Numbered from the stretch's first letter, positions 44,632 to 54,623 are shown. The stretch: DNA of 64,000 nucleotides from Autumnicola musiva (GCF_031846585.1 NZ_JAVRHK010000001.1:464606-528605), one strand, 5' to 3'. Made by a program: numbers and translations. Notes: generated from the letters alone by a model not told the origin.

Positions 44632-46284
44632 ATGACTGGAAAAAGAAGCTATTACCTGTTGTTTCTAATTTGTTTTTTAAGTCTTAACAGCTGCAAAACC
44701 ACTCAATCTACAGCACCTGTAAAGCAGCCGCCAGAGGTTGAAAAATCAAATGAAGTTTCACCGACAGAAGATAAACCATCCTCGGAAATTCCTTCTATAG
44801 AAAAAGAAGAAATTCAACCTGTTCCTGTTGCAAAAAAGGAAAAAGTAAATTTTCCGCAGGCAGATCGGGAATTTCGTGCTGCCTGGGTGGCTACTGTAGC
44901 CAATATTAACTGGCCCAGCCGCCCCGGGCTTAATTCAAAAGAACAACAACGGGAAGCAATCGGGCTTCTTGATTTTTTAAAGAATCATCATTTTAACGCG
45001 GTAATTTTACAGGTAAGGCCACAGGCAGATGCTTTATACCAAAGCGACCTGGAACCCTGGTCCTATTTTTTAACTGGAAAACAAGGCCAGGCTCCTGAAC
45101 CATTCTACGATCCATTACATTTTTGGATAGAAGCAGCGCATGATCGCGGGCTGGAACTGCATGCCTGGTTAAACCCATACAGGGCGCATCACACTACCGG
45201 TAAAGAAATAAGTGAACAATCGGTTATTAAAACAAATCCGGAGCTGGTGGTGAAGCTTGAAAACGGCATGTGGTGGATGGATCCTTCAAAAGAGGGAACT
45301 AAAAAACGCACCACTAATGTGGTGATGGATCTTATAAAACGATATGATCTGGATGGAATTCATTTTGATGATTACTTCTATCCCTATGCTTCCTACAATA
45401 ATGGTAAAGATTTTCCTGATGATGAGACCTGGAATATTTACCTGAAGCAGAGTGGAAAACTTTCCAGAGCGGACTGGAGGCGGGAGCACGTTAATTCTTT
45501 TGTAGAAAACCTTTATAATAAAATTAAAGCTGAAAAGCCTCGCGTGAAGTTCGGGTTAAGTCCGTTTGGAATCTGGCGCCCCGGTTATCCTGAATCCATT
45601 GCAGGTATGGACCAGTACAACGAACTATATGCAGATGCAAGATTATGGCTAAATAAGGGCTGGATAGATTATTATTCGCCACAGCTTTATTGGAGAATTA
45701 ATAAGCTTCCCCAAAGTTTCCCCGTGCTACTAGGCTGGTGGTCTGCTGAAAACACCAGAAATAGGCATTTATGGCCGGGTATAAATGTGGGGCTAAGCGC
45801 AGAGGATAATAATCCTCACGAGACAATTAGCCAGATTATGATTACCCGCGGAATGTTACCTGAAAGTCCAGGGGTGCTGCACTGGAGTATTGCTCCGCTC
45901 ATTAAAAACCCTTCTCTGGCGACAGGAATTTTAGAAGGTCCTTATCAAAAAGAAGCTTTGGTACCGACCACGCCCTGGCTGGATAATGAACCTCCAAAAT
46001 CTCCTGTTAGCGTTTCTGAAATTGTAGGAGAAAAGTTAAAAATTACCTGGGTGCCTGCTAATCCTGAAAATATTTTCCGTTACGTGCTCTACTACAGGTA
46101 TAATGATAACTGGAATTACAAAATTTTGAATAGAAAAGATAATATCCTTGAACTCCCGGCCTTCATCAGGAATAAAAATTCAGAAAAAATAAATATTAAG
46201 GCTGTTGCGGTAACAGCTGTTGACCGCATGGGAAATGAAAGTGACTTTCAGGAGGTATTAATTAAGAACGCAGCCTTTAAATAA
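44632..46284 (+). CDS. GHL10-family glycosidase-like lipoprotein
   Basis: A 550-residue lipoprotein (LNSC, Cys 21) with a Ser/Pro/Glu-rich linker to residue 75, then a GHL10 (PF02638-type) TIM barrel. Family motifs include REFRAAWVATVANINWPS, LQVRPQADALY, DLDGIHFDDYFYPY and KFGLSPFGIWRPG. A fibronectin-like C-terminus follows. Escherichia coli DigH (YddW), a GHL10 member, acts on peptidoglycan glycan strands; the same role here is an inference from context. The symporter gene starts 5 bases after it. Confidence 0.9.
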   Translation: MTGKRSYYLLFLICFLSLNSCKTTQSTAPVKQPPEVEKSNEVSPTEDKPSSEIPSIEKEEIQPVPVAKKEKVNFPQADREFRAAWVATVANINWPSRPGLNSKEQQREAIGLLDFLKNHHFNAVILQVRPQADALYQSDLEPWSYFLTGKQGQAPEPFYDPLHFWIEAAHDRGLELHAWLNPYRAHHTTGKEISEQSVIKTNPELVVKLENGMWWMDPSKEGTKKRTTNVVMDLIKRYDLDGIHFDDYFYPYASYNNGKDFPDDETWNIYLKQSGKLSRADWRREHVNSFVENLYNKIKAEKPRVKFGLSPFGIWRPGYPESIAGMDQYNELYADARLWLNKGWIDYYSPQLYWRINKLPQSFPVLLGWWSAENTRNRHLWPGINVGLSAEDNNPHETISQIMITRGMLPESPGVLHWSIAPLIKNPSLATGILEGPYQKEALVPTTPWLDNEPPKSPVSVSEIVGEKLKITWVPANPENIFRYVLYYRYNDNWNYKILNRKDNILELPAFIRNKNSEKINIKAVAVTAVDRMGNESDFQEVLIKNAAFK

Positions 46285-46289
46285 ACCTT

Positions 46290-47753
46290 ATGTCACCATT
46301 ATTGGTTTTTAGTATTATAGCGGGTTATTTCCTAATCTTACTGGTGATAAGTTATTTTACCTCCGGAAAAGCCGATAATGCGACTTTTTTTACTGCGAAT
46401 AAAGAATCTCCCTGGTTTTTGGTGGCATTCGGCATGGTGGGAGCCACTCTTTCCGGCGTCACTTTTATCTCAGTTCCCGGAGAAGTTGGAAATTCAAACT
46501 GGACTTATCTTCAGTTCGTAATGGGGAATATGGTAGGTTATGGGGTTATTGCCCTAATTCTTATTCCTTTATTTTATAAGCTGAATTTGATCTCTATTTA
46601 TGAATATCTTAGAAATAGGTTTGGTCAAAAAGCTTATTTAACAGGTTCTTCTTTTTTTATCATCTCTCAAACCATAGGAGCTTCTTTTCGTCTTTTCCTG
46701 GCAGCACTGGTGTTGCAAATTGCTTTTTTTGACACTTTTGAAATCCCCTTTTTTGTCACCGTACTCACCACCATTTTACTAATATGGCTATATACCTTCA
46801 GGGGAGGTATAAAAACTATTGTATGGACAGATACACTGCAAACTACCTTCCTTTTGCTGGCTGTGATTATTAGCATGTATATTATCTTAAATCATCTGGA
46901 ACTTTCTATTCTCCAGATGGTAAAAGTAGTATCCGAAAGTAAAATGTCTGATATTTTTGAATGGAATTGGCGTTCAGATCGAAACTTTTTTAAAACTTTT
47001 CTGGCAGGAATTTTTATCACGATTGCCATGAATGGTCTGGATCAAAACGTGATGCAGAAAAACCTCACCATCAAAAGAACTAAAGATGCGCAAAAGAATA
47101 TCCTCTGGTTCGCTATTACTTTTTTTATTGCCACAGTGCTTTTTCTCACTTTGGGGATTTTGCTATATAAATTTGCCTTTGACACAGGAATCACCATTCC
47201 CGATAGCACGGATGATCTTTATCCAATGCTCGCTTTAAACCACTTCGGAATAGCTGCCGGCATTGTTTTTCTTCTAGGTATTACTGCCGCTGCTTTTTCA
47301 AGTGCAGATTCGGCCTTAACCGCTTTAACCACTTCATTTTGTGTGGATATTTTAGACTTGCCTTCCAGAAAAGCTAAAGGACAACAAAAAACAAGGCTTG
47401 CAGTTCATCTTGGTTTTACCGCTCTTATGTTTTGCGTTATTATGGTTTTTAATCAGATTAATGATAGTAGTGTGGTAAATGCAGTTTTTAAAGTGGCGGG
47501 ATTCACCTACGGGCCATTGCTTGGTCTTTTTAGCTTTGGTTTACTTTCCAAAAAGCAGGTAAAGGATAAATTTGTGCCGCTTATTTGTATAATTTCTCCT
47601 ATTATTTGTGTTATTCTCGACCTGAATTCTGCAACCTGGTTCTACGGTTACAGTTTCGGATTTGAAATCTTGCTGGTAAATGCGCTGCTAACCTGTTTTG
47701 GACTGTTTATGATTAGAAAATCGACTATTTCAAAAAATAATTATGGAACTTAG
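46290..47753 (+). CDS. sodium:solute symporter (SSS family)
   Basis: A 487-residue symporter with about 13 membrane helices and the SSS motifs (GATLSGVTFISVPGEVG near residue 50, TFRGGIKTIVWTDTLQ, and AAFSSADSALTAL around 345). The substrate is not certain. The adjacent dipeptide epimerase, overlapping by 11 bases, and a P60 peptidase suggest L-Ala-D-Glu, a muropeptide, or an amino sugar. It is in a four-gene unit GHL10-SSS-epimerase-P60. Confidence 0.9.
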   Translation: MSPLLVFSIIAGYFLILLVISYFTSGKADNATFFTANKESPWFLVAFGMVGATLSGVTFISVPGEVGNSNWTYLQFVMGNMVGYGVIALILIPLFYKLNLISIYEYLRNRFGQKAYLTGSSFFIISQTIGASFRLFLAALVLQIAFFDTFEIPFFVTVLTTILLIWLYTFRGGIKTIVWTDTLQTTFLLLAVIISMYIILNHLELSILQMVKVVSESKMSDIFEWNWRSDRNFFKTFLAGIFITIAMNGLDQNVMQKNLTIKRTKDAQKNILWFAITFFIATVLFLTLGILLYKFAFDTGITIPDSTDDLYPMLALNHFGIAAGIVFLLGITAAAFSSADSALTALTTSFCVDILDLPSRKAKGQQKTRLAVHLGFTALMFCVIMVFNQINDSSVVNAVFKVAGFTYGPLLGLFSFGLLSKKQVKDKFVPLICIISPIICVILDLNSATWFYGYSFGFEILLVNALLTCFGLFMIRKSTISKNNYGT

Positions 47754-48762
47754 AACATATGCTTTAGATCTCGAACTAAAAGATCCGTTCAGGATAAGCC
47801 ATAGCTCACGTAATGTGCAACCAACGCTTATTGTGGAACTTAAACATGGCGAATTTACCGGGTATGGCGAAGCAGCGGCAACTTCCTATTATGGGATGAG
47901 CACCAAAGAGATGAGCAGGCAAGTAGAAAAAGTTATTCCTGTACTTTCTGAAAACATTCATAAAACCCCTGAAGAAATTTGGCAAATTACGGCTCCATAT
48001 TTTAAAGATAACTCCTTTGCCCAATGTGCACTGGATATTGCGGTGCACGATCTCTACGGAAAAACCAAAAGCATGCCTCTTTATAAAATTTGGGGTCTGG
48101 AATTAATAAACCTTCCTGTTTCAAATTATACCATCGGCCTTGGTAGCGTAGAAGAAATGGTACAGAAAATGACGAATTTTCCATGGCCTTTATACAAAAT
48201 AAAATTAGGCACTAACGAAGACGTTCAAATTGTAAAGGAACTGCGGAAGCACACCAATGCTGCATTCAGGGTAGATGCTAACTGCGCCTGGACAGCTGAA
48301 GAAACGATTAAAAATGCCGTTTTGCTGAAGGATTTAAATGTAGAATTTCTGGAACAGCCTTTGCCGAAAGATGATTTTGATGGTATGAAGAAGGTTTTTA
48401 AAGAATCGGTATTGCCGGTTATTGCCGATGAAAGCTGTATTGCTGAAGCCGATGTAAGAAAATGTGCGGGTTATTTTCACGCCATTAATATAAAACTAAC
48501 CAAATGCGGAGGGCTTACCCCTGCCCGGAGGATGATTGCTGAAGCAAAATCCCTTGGATTAAAGGTTATGGTAGGTTGTATGACCGAGTCTACCGTGGGG
48601 ATTTCGGCCATTGCGCATCTATTGCCTTTATTGGATTATGTAGATATGGACGGGGCTTTACTTCTTAAAAATGATATAGCCGAAGGGGTAAAATTAAAAG
48701 ATGGAAAAGTACATTTTCCTGAAAGGAACGGTACCGGAGCAAAATTGATTAAATTTACATAA
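47743..48762 (+). CDS. L-Ala-D/L-Glu (dipeptide) epimerase
   Basis: An enolase-superfamily enzyme of 339 residues that converts L-Ala-D-Glu from murein to L-Ala-L-Glu. The active-site pattern matches family enzymes: KIK (Lys 152 and Lys 154), Asp 178 (VDAN), Glu 204 (EQP), Asp 229 (ADES) and Lys 251 (NIKLTK). Spacing between metal ligands and the second Lys is the same as in E. coli YcjG. The ATG overlaps the symporter stop by 11 bases. P60 follows 8 bases on. Confidence 0.93.
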   Translation: MELRTYALDLELKDPFRISHSSRNVQPTLIVELKHGEFTGYGEAAATSYYGMSTKEMSRQVEKVIPVLSENIHKTPEEIWQITAPYFKDNSFAQCALDIAVHDLYGKTKSMPLYKIWGLELINLPVSNYTIGLGSVEEMVQKMTNFPWPLYKIKLGTNEDVQIVKELRKHTNAAFRVDANCAWTAEETIKNAVLLKDLNVEFLEQPLPKDDFDGMKKVFKESVLPVIADESCIAEADVRKCAGYFHAINIKLTKCGGLTPARRMIAEAKSLGLKVMVGCMTESTVGISAIAHLLPLLDYVDMDGALLLKNDIAEGVKLKDGKVHFPERNGTGAKLIKFT

Positions 48763-48776
48763 AATATACAATGAAG

Positions 48777-50006
48777 ATGAAAAAGATATTGAAATTAGCC
48801 TTTTTGTCCCTGTTTTTATTGATGCTGGGCAGTTGTAATAATGGTGAAAATGAAAATTCTGAAGCCCCTAATAAGGCTGAAAATGTGATTGCTGAGGTTC
48901 GGCAGGAATATGCGCCGGATAAACGCGTAGCACTTTTTGATGTTCAGGCAGAAGAAAATAAGGAAGCTTTTATCTTAAAAGGAGAATCTAATCTTCCTGA
49001 AGCCGTTAAAAATTTAAAAGAAAAACTGAAGTCTCAAAACATCAATTATAGGGATAGTATTCAAATGCTTCCGGAAGAAGAGCTGGCTAACAGTAAAGGA
49101 ATTATTAAAATTTCCGTGGCTAATCTAAGGGGAGATGCAAGGCATTCTGCCGAGCTGGTTACGCAAGCTACGCTTGGTATGCCGGTAAATGTTTATAAAA
49201 AAGACGGGAACTGGTACCTTATACAAACTCCAGATGATTACCTGGCATGGGTAGATGGCGGTGGAGTACAGATTTATTCCGAAGAAGAATATAAAAACTG
49301 GAAATTTTCAGAAAAACTAATTTACCTTCAGCCTTTTGGAAATTCTTTTGCTGAAGCAGATTCAGGTTCAGAGATAGTATCTGATCTTGTTGCGGGTGAC
49401 ATTCTGGAATTAACAGGTACCGAAAATGACTTTTTTAAAGTTGAATATCCTGATGGCAGAACGGCTTTTATTCAGCAAAATGAAGCGAAAGAATATGAAG
49501 AATGGTTAAATAGTTTGAATCCTGAAGGAGAAGATCTTATTGCGACTTCCAAAAAGCTGATGGGACTGCCATATTTATGGGGTGGAACTTCTCCTAAGGG
49601 AGTAGACTGTAGTGGATATACCAAAACCATTTATTTTTTAAACGGAATGGTGATACCACGTGATGCTTCCCAACAGGTGCATACGGGAAGACTCGTAGAT
49701 TCCACTAGAAATTTTGAAAACCTGATTCCGGGAGATCTGCTTTTCTTCGGAAGACCGGCTACAGATTCCACTTCAGAAAGGGTGGTACACGTGGGTATGT
49801 GGATTGGGAACAACAGGTTTATTCATTCTTCGGGCAGTGTGCGTATTAGTAGTATGGATAAAAATGCTGAAGATTTTGACAAGGGTAATCATGACCGATA
49901 TTTAAGAAGCAAACGTGTGCTAAACGAGGAAGGGGAGGGGCTTACCTATCTTCGGAAAAAAGATATTTTTACCACAGATGCTGCTTCTGCAGAAGCTTCA
50001 GAATAA
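48777..50006 (+). CDS. SH3-NlpC/P60 lipoprotein peptidase
   Basis: A secreted lipoprotein of 409 residues (MLGSC, Cys 20). SH3-like segments (about 110-160 and 190-240) precede the NlpC/P60 domain, with Cys 278 in VDCSGYT, His in VVHVGMWIG and a third polar residue near HSSGSV. Enzymes of this layout (YkfC) hydrolyse the D-Glu-meso-DAP bond of murein peptides, releasing L-Ala-D-Glu for the epimerase next door. An alternative ATG is at 48771. It is convergent with the amidase gene. Confidence 0.92.
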   Translation: MKKILKLAFLSLFLLMLGSCNNGENENSEAPNKAENVIAEVRQEYAPDKRVALFDVQAEENKEAFILKGESNLPEAVKNLKEKLKSQNINYRDSIQMLPEEELANSKGIIKISVANLRGDARHSAELVTQATLGMPVNVYKKDGNWYLIQTPDDYLAWVDGGGVQIYSEEEYKNWKFSEKLIYLQPFGNSFAEADSGSEIVSDLVAGDILELTGTENDFFKVEYPDGRTAFIQQNEAKEYEEWLNSLNPEGEDLIATSKKLMGLPYLWGGTSPKGVDCSGYTKTIYFLNGMVIPRDASQQVHTGRLVDSTRNFENLIPGDLLFFGRPATDSTSERVVHVGMWIGNNRFIHSSGSVRISSMDKNAEDFDKGNHDRYLRSKRVLNEEGEGLTYLRKKDIFTTDAASAEASE

Positions 50007-50025
50007 ATTACCTTTTGAAGATAAA

Positions 50026-50970
50026 TCATTGGAGGGATTTTCTATAAAGATCGTATAGTACTTTAAGGTCATGTTCGCTTAGAATTCCATTTATATCTTC
50101 CTGGATGAAATGTAATTCAAAAGCCTGAATGGCCGAAGACAGATTTGAAGTATCGTATCCAATAATCTTCAGCGCATCCACATAATTAAAATCTGAAGGA
50201 ATTACTGCAGGAAAAAGAAGACGGTCCAGAAATGGCAGTTTTTGAGTGAGTGAATTTAATTGTGTAATAAGCAATTGGTTCTGCGTATTGAAAAATGCTT
50301 CTTCCATCTGGAGATTTTCAACAATTTCCTTGCTATACCACATCCCATAACCTTCTTCTGCTAATTTTTCCCACGGAAAATAAACACTGGGATCTACCTT
50401 TCTGGAAGGTGCGATATCGGAATGGCCAATGAAATTCTCAGCGGGAATTTTATATTTCCTCTTCAGCATTTCCAGTACGTCCAGCAGACTTTTAATTTGA
50501 GCATCGCTGAAATCCTCAAAACCATTATTATCGAGTTCTATCCCAATAGAAGCAGAGTTAAGATCATTGGTAGTTCCCCAGCTGCCAGCGCCTCCATGCC
50601 ATGCACGGTAATAATCATTCAGCATATGATATACTTCTCCATCCCGGCCAATCACATAATGGGAGCTAACCTGCGTGCGGGGCAGCGTAAAGGTTGTTAA
50701 AGTCTGTTCTACTGAATCCTGTGCAGTATGATGGATTACTACATAATTGGGCTTCCTGAGGTTAAAATTAGTGGTCCCAACCCAATTTTTTCCATACTGT
50801 ATTTTGGATGTATCTGATAACTCCTCTTCAGGAGAAATCCGTAGTTCTTTAGCGTACGCCTTCGTTTGCTTCTTATAAACCCTGTTGGTTTTGGAGTAGG
50901 GATTGGAACTGCATGAAACCATAATACATATGGAGGCAAGCAGCAAGGAAGCGGTAAATATCTTATTCAT
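50026..50970 (-). CDS. AmiD-like N-acetylmuramoyl-L-alanine amidase
   Basis: A 314-residue lipoprotein (IMVSC, Cys 20) with an amidase_2 domain: zinc ligands His 80 (VVIHHTA), His 183 (GHSDIAPSRKVDP) and Asp 193, and the conserved Glu 145 (GIEL). It cleaves the MurNAc-L-Ala bond, separating glycans from peptides. The C-terminal region from about 210 is helical. The gene is the last of the minus-strand ROK-repressor, nagB, amidase group and is convergent with the P60 gene. Confidence 0.93.
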   Translation of the reverse strand: MNKIFTASLLLASICIMVSCSSNPYSKTNRVYKKQTKAYAKELRISPEEELSDTSKIQYGKNWVGTTNFNLRKPNYVVIHHTAQDSVEQTLTTFTLPRTQVSSHYVIGRDGEVYHMLNDYYRAWHGGAGSWGTTNDLNSASIGIELDNNGFEDFSDAQIKSLLDVLEMLKRKYKIPAENFIGHSDIAPSRKVDPSVYFPWEKLAEEGYGMWYSKEIVENLQMEEAFFNTQNQLLITQLNSLTQKLPFLDRLLFPAVIPSDFNYVDALKIIGYDTSNLSSAIQAFELHFIQEDINGILSEHDLKVLYDLYRKSLQ

Positions 50971-51035
50971 ATTATATATTATTTATAATCTCCCAGAATT
51001 CTTCTTGAGGCTTAGTTTACTAAAAAAGTGGAAAT

Positions 51036-52976
51036 TTACTTTTGGGATTCCGCGAGGGGGAATTTCCATCTTACAAATGCTTCCATAGCTTCATAGTTGG
51101 CGAGCCCCAATTTATGATAATCTGCTGCTGTTTCCCGGTTCCTTTCCTGCGCCCTCACCCAAAATTCCCGCTCATCATCTCCCGGAAATACCGGACGGTC
51201 TTTTTGGGACTGATGCTGAAAAATGGCATTTTTCTTACGTTCCACTTCCTGAGGGGATAGCGGTACGGCCATTTCAATCTCATGGGTTTCAAATTCATGC
51301 CATGCGCCTCTGTACATCCACAGCCAGGTTTCTCTGGCCCATTCTTCAGTTTTACGCAGTTTTTCCATGGCTGCCACAACAATTTTAAAACATACCAGGT
51401 GCGTACCATGTGGATCTGCAAAATCTCCCGCAGCAAATATCTGGTGAGGTTTTATTTTCTGAAGGAGTTCAATGGTTAATTCCACGTCCTTATCGGTAAC
51501 CGGATTTTTTACAGTTTTTCCGGTTTCGTAAAAAGGCAGCGCCATAAAATGGATATTTTTATCCTGAAGTCCGGCATAACGCGCTCCTGCAATGGCTTCG
51601 CTTTTTCTAATAAATGCCTTTACATTCCGCACCTCGGGAAGATCAATTTGATTTGGCTGTTTCTGCTTAATAAAATTTCGCATTTGCTCATAAACCCCTT
51701 CTGGTTTTAAAGTGTCTTCCCCAATGCTCTTATTAAAATCTATGGCAAATTCCATATATCTCAGCACATCAGTATCCCAAACTGCGGTGTTTCCTGAAGT
51801 CTGGTAAGCCACATGCACATCGTGTCCCTGGTCTACCAATCTTATAAAAGTCCCACCCATAGAAATTACGTCATCATCGGGGTGGGGAGAAAAAATTACA
51901 GACCTTTTTTTTGCGGGTTCAGCCCGTTCGGGACGCTGTGAATCATCAGCGTTGGGTTTTCCACCCGGCCAGCCGGTAATGGTATGCTGCAACTGATTAA
52001 AGACATCAATATTAATATTATAAGCAGGCCCTTTTTCCGTAGCAAGCTGGGCCATACCGTTATTGTTATAATCTTCGTCCGTTAATTTCAGAATAGGTTT
52101 GTTCACCGCACCAGATAACCAGATGACGGCTTTTTTAATAAGATGCTTGTCCCAGATACAATCCTTTACCAGCCATGGGGTATTGAAGCGGGTTAATTCT
52201 GAAGCCGCATCTTCATCCAGGACAAATTCGGTATTATCTGAAAGTTGCAGGTAAGTGGCAGGAACTTCGCCTGAAATTTCACCTTCCACTGCCTTTTTAA
52301 TTATGGAAGCTTTTTTGGTGTTCCACGCCATCAGGATAATTTCACTGGCTTTAAAAATTGTCCCTATGCCCATAGTAATGGCCTTGGTGGGCACATTTTC
52401 CTTTCCGCCAAAATCCCGGGAAGCATCACGCCTTGTAAGATCATCAAGTGTTACCAGCCTGGTGCCGGAATTGGGGGCAGATCCCGGTTCATTAAACCCG
52501 ATATGCCCTGTTCTACCAATTCCAAGAATCTGAAGGTCCAATCCTCCCAGTTCCCCTATTTTATTTTCATAAGCAATACAATAGTCAGCAATGTCCTCTT
52601 TATTTAAAGTTCCATCCGGTATATGTATATTTTCCTTTTTTATGTCTATATGATCAAAAAGGTTTTCATACATAAAAGTAACATAGCTCTGCCTGGAATC
52701 GGGTGTCATCGGGTAATATTCATCCAGGTTAAATGTCACCACATTGCTGAAGCTTAGCCCCTCTTCCCGGTGCATTCTAACCAGTTCAGCATAAACTTCT
52801 ACGGGAGTAGCCCCGGTGGCAAGGCCAAGTACGGCAGTTTCTCCGTTTTTCTGCTTTCTTTTAATGAGATTAACAATACGGTTTGCTACATTTTTTGAAG
52901 CAATGTGCTGATCTTTATAAACGTTTACAGGAACTTTTTCAAAACGGGTTTCCTCAAGAAGGTTTAATCTTGCCAT
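51036..52976 (-). CDS. nagB: glucosamine-6-phosphate deaminase fused to a PIG-L-like domain
   Basis: A 646-residue fusion. Residues 1-270 are NagB: LATGATPVEVY, NLDEYYP with Asp 85, and the active-site loop GRTGHIGFNEPGS around His 158. It deaminates GlcN-6-phosphate to Fru-6-phosphate. Residues about 355-600 form an LmbE/PIG-L domain with HPDDD at 365-369 (in place of the usual HPDDE) and DPHGTH at 521-526. PIG-L proteins are zinc-dependent GlcNAc deacetylases. The fusion is known across Bacteroidota, and the deacetylase activity here is unproven. Part of the minus-strand ROK-nagB-amiD unit. Confidence 0.95.
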   Translation of the reverse strand: MARLNLLEETRFEKVPVNVYKDQHIASKNVANRIVNLIKRKQKNGETAVLGLATGATPVEVYAELVRMHREEGLSFSNVVTFNLDEYYPMTPDSRQSYVTFMYENLFDHIDIKKENIHIPDGTLNKEDIADYCIAYENKIGELGGLDLQILGIGRTGHIGFNEPGSAPNSGTRLVTLDDLTRRDASRDFGGKENVPTKAITMGIGTIFKASEIILMAWNTKKASIIKKAVEGEISGEVPATYLQLSDNTEFVLDEDAASELTRFNTPWLVKDCIWDKHLIKKAVIWLSGAVNKPILKLTDEDYNNNGMAQLATEKGPAYNINIDVFNQLQHTITGWPGGKPNADDSQRPERAEPAKKRSVIFSPHPDDDVISMGGTFIRLVDQGHDVHVAYQTSGNTAVWDTDVLRYMEFAIDFNKSIGEDTLKPEGVYEQMRNFIKQKQPNQIDLPEVRNVKAFIRKSEAIAGARYAGLQDKNIHFMALPFYETGKTVKNPVTDKDVELTIELLQKIKPHQIFAAGDFADPHGTHLVCFKIVVAAMEKLRKTEEWARETWLWMYRGAWHEFETHEIEMAVPLSPQEVERKKNAIFQHQSQKDRPVFPGDDEREFWVRAQERNRETAADYHKLGLANYEAMEAFVRWKFPLAESQK

Positions 52977-53020
52977 AGGGTTAGAGATAATTGAATTGTT
53001 TTATAATTATTTTTTGTTTT

Positions 53021-54283
53021 CTAGACAGTGTTTGCTGTATTAATCTGATTTTCAAAAATGTTTTTCATCACCGTGGCAACAGATCCCAACAGTACCGAAT
53101 CGTCACCCAATGTAGACAGGGAAATTTCAGTTTTTTCCCTTAGTTGGGCCATACAATAAGTGTTGATGGATTGTTGAATAGGAGTGGTTATAAATTGTTT
53201 TGCATCTGCAAATTTTCCTTCCAGTATTACGAGCTCAGGATTAAAAAGCTGGATTAAAATGGCAATTCCTTTACCCAGGTTGATACCAACTTCAGATAGT
53301 ATATTAATAGCAAACTGGTCTCCTTTATTAGCAGCATCAATAATAATTTGTGGCTGAATCCCCTCTATTTCCTTATCAGGCAGCCTGCTCAAGATAGAAC
53401 TTGCACCTGCTTTAATTCCTTCTTTTGCCATACGGGACAGGGCAAGGCCGGAAGCTACTGTTTCCAGGCATCCCCGTTTTCCGCAGTGGCAGAGCAATCC
53501 ATCATCAATAAGCGGGATATGCCCAAACTCCCCCGCAAAACCGGTTGAACCCTGGTGCATTTTTCCTTCTATTATAATTCCCAGCCCAATTCCCCAGTCC
53601 ATAGAAATTACCAGGACATTCTTTTTATCGCTGGCGAGGCCAAAATTGAATTCGGCCAGACAGGCACTTTTTGCATCATTAAGAATGAAAACAGGCTTAT
53701 CAAATTTTCTTTTAAGAGCTTGCTCAAGGGATTCCGATTGTTCTTCATTCAGGAAATAAGTAAAATTCTTACCTTCCCGGGAAGAAACCAAGCCGGGCAT
53801 ACTAATGCCAATTCCAAGCAAATATTCAGCATCTATTCCTGATTCCTTTATAAGATTGCCAGTGGTTTCAAAAAGATGATCTACGATGCTTTTTTCTTCT
53901 TCGATTTTGAAGGGAATATCCTCATACTCCACAATTTTATTGTTGAGGTTATCGAAAAGGGCCATCTTTATCTTAAACCTTTCTAATTGTACTCCAACAA
54001 TATAGAATTTTTGTTCCCGAAGCGCGTATAGCTCGGGTTTGCGACCGCCCACAGATTTTCCGCGGCCATCTTTTTTAATCCATTCTTCCTCTATTAATTG
54101 GTTAAGAAGCCGAATAGAAGTAGGCGAACTGATGTTGAAATTTTCACAAATTTCAGTATTGGTTTGCGGACCTTGAAAATAGATATTCTGAAGAATTTTT
54201 ATTTTTTGGAGATGTTTCTTTCGCTCGACATTACTGGAATTTACCAGATGCTCTTTTTCAGTCAATAATTCCAGGTTTTTCAT
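53021..54283 (-). CDS. NagC/Mlc-type ROK repressor
   Basis: A 420-residue ROK transcription regulator with an N-terminal winged helix-turn-helix (about residues 25-85, TNTEICENFNISSPTSIRLL) and a sugar-binding ROK domain that has the GHIP and CHCGKRGC zinc motif. It is likely a repressor inactivated by an amino-sugar ligand. It precedes nagB by 44 bases and is divergent from the GH3 gene, so it probably controls both. Confidence 0.9.
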   Translation of the reverse strand: MKNLELLTEKEHLVNSSNVERKKHLQKIKILQNIYFQGPQTNTEICENFNISSPTSIRLLNQLIEEEWIKKDGRGKSVGGRKPELYALREQKFYIVGVQLERFKIKMALFDNLNNKIVEYEDIPFKIEEEKSIVDHLFETTGNLIKESGIDAEYLLGIGISMPGLVSSREGKNFTYFLNEEQSESLEQALKRKFDKPVFILNDAKSACLAEFNFGLASDKKNVLVISMDWGIGLGIIIEGKMHQGSTGFAGEFGHIPLIDDGLLCHCGKRGCLETVASGLALSRMAKEGIKAGASSILSRLPDKEIEGIQPQIIIDAANKGDQFAINILSEVGINLGKGIAILIQLFNPELVILEGKFADAKQFITTPIQQSINTYCMAQLREKTEISLSTLGDDSVLLGSVATVMKNIFENQINTANTV

Positions 54284-54623
54284 ATTTTTTAAAACAAAAT
54301 GTTGTAATTAGATTTTGGAGCTAATAAAAGACTTTTTGCTGATTTAAAAATAGATTAAAAATATCTTTTCTCAAAAACTTATATAAAAATTTTACAAAAG
54401 ATTATTTATTTATAATAAATTTATATTTTATAATATGTTGTCAATTCATTATTTGCTTCTATATTGATCCATTATTCTTTATTTCCTATTCATAAATTTA
54501 CATGCGAATTTCATTAAATAATAAGCTAAATGTTACTTTGCAGATGATATCAAAAAGAATAAAACGAGTATTAATGAAGTGGCTGCCTCTTAGAAATACA
54601 TATAACATTATCAATTTATCAGA
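54284..54623 (+). promoter_or_regulatory. 340-base divergent regulatory region between the ROK repressor and GH3 genes
   Basis: The region is very AT-rich (TTTATTTATAATAAAT-like stretches at about 54400-54440) and should hold the operator for the divergently read ROK repressor. A -7-like element TTACTTTG (54533-54540) precedes GH3, with TTTC 20 bases upstream. A 27-codon frame (54544-54627) has its stop overlapping the GH3 start. Confidence 0.4.
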
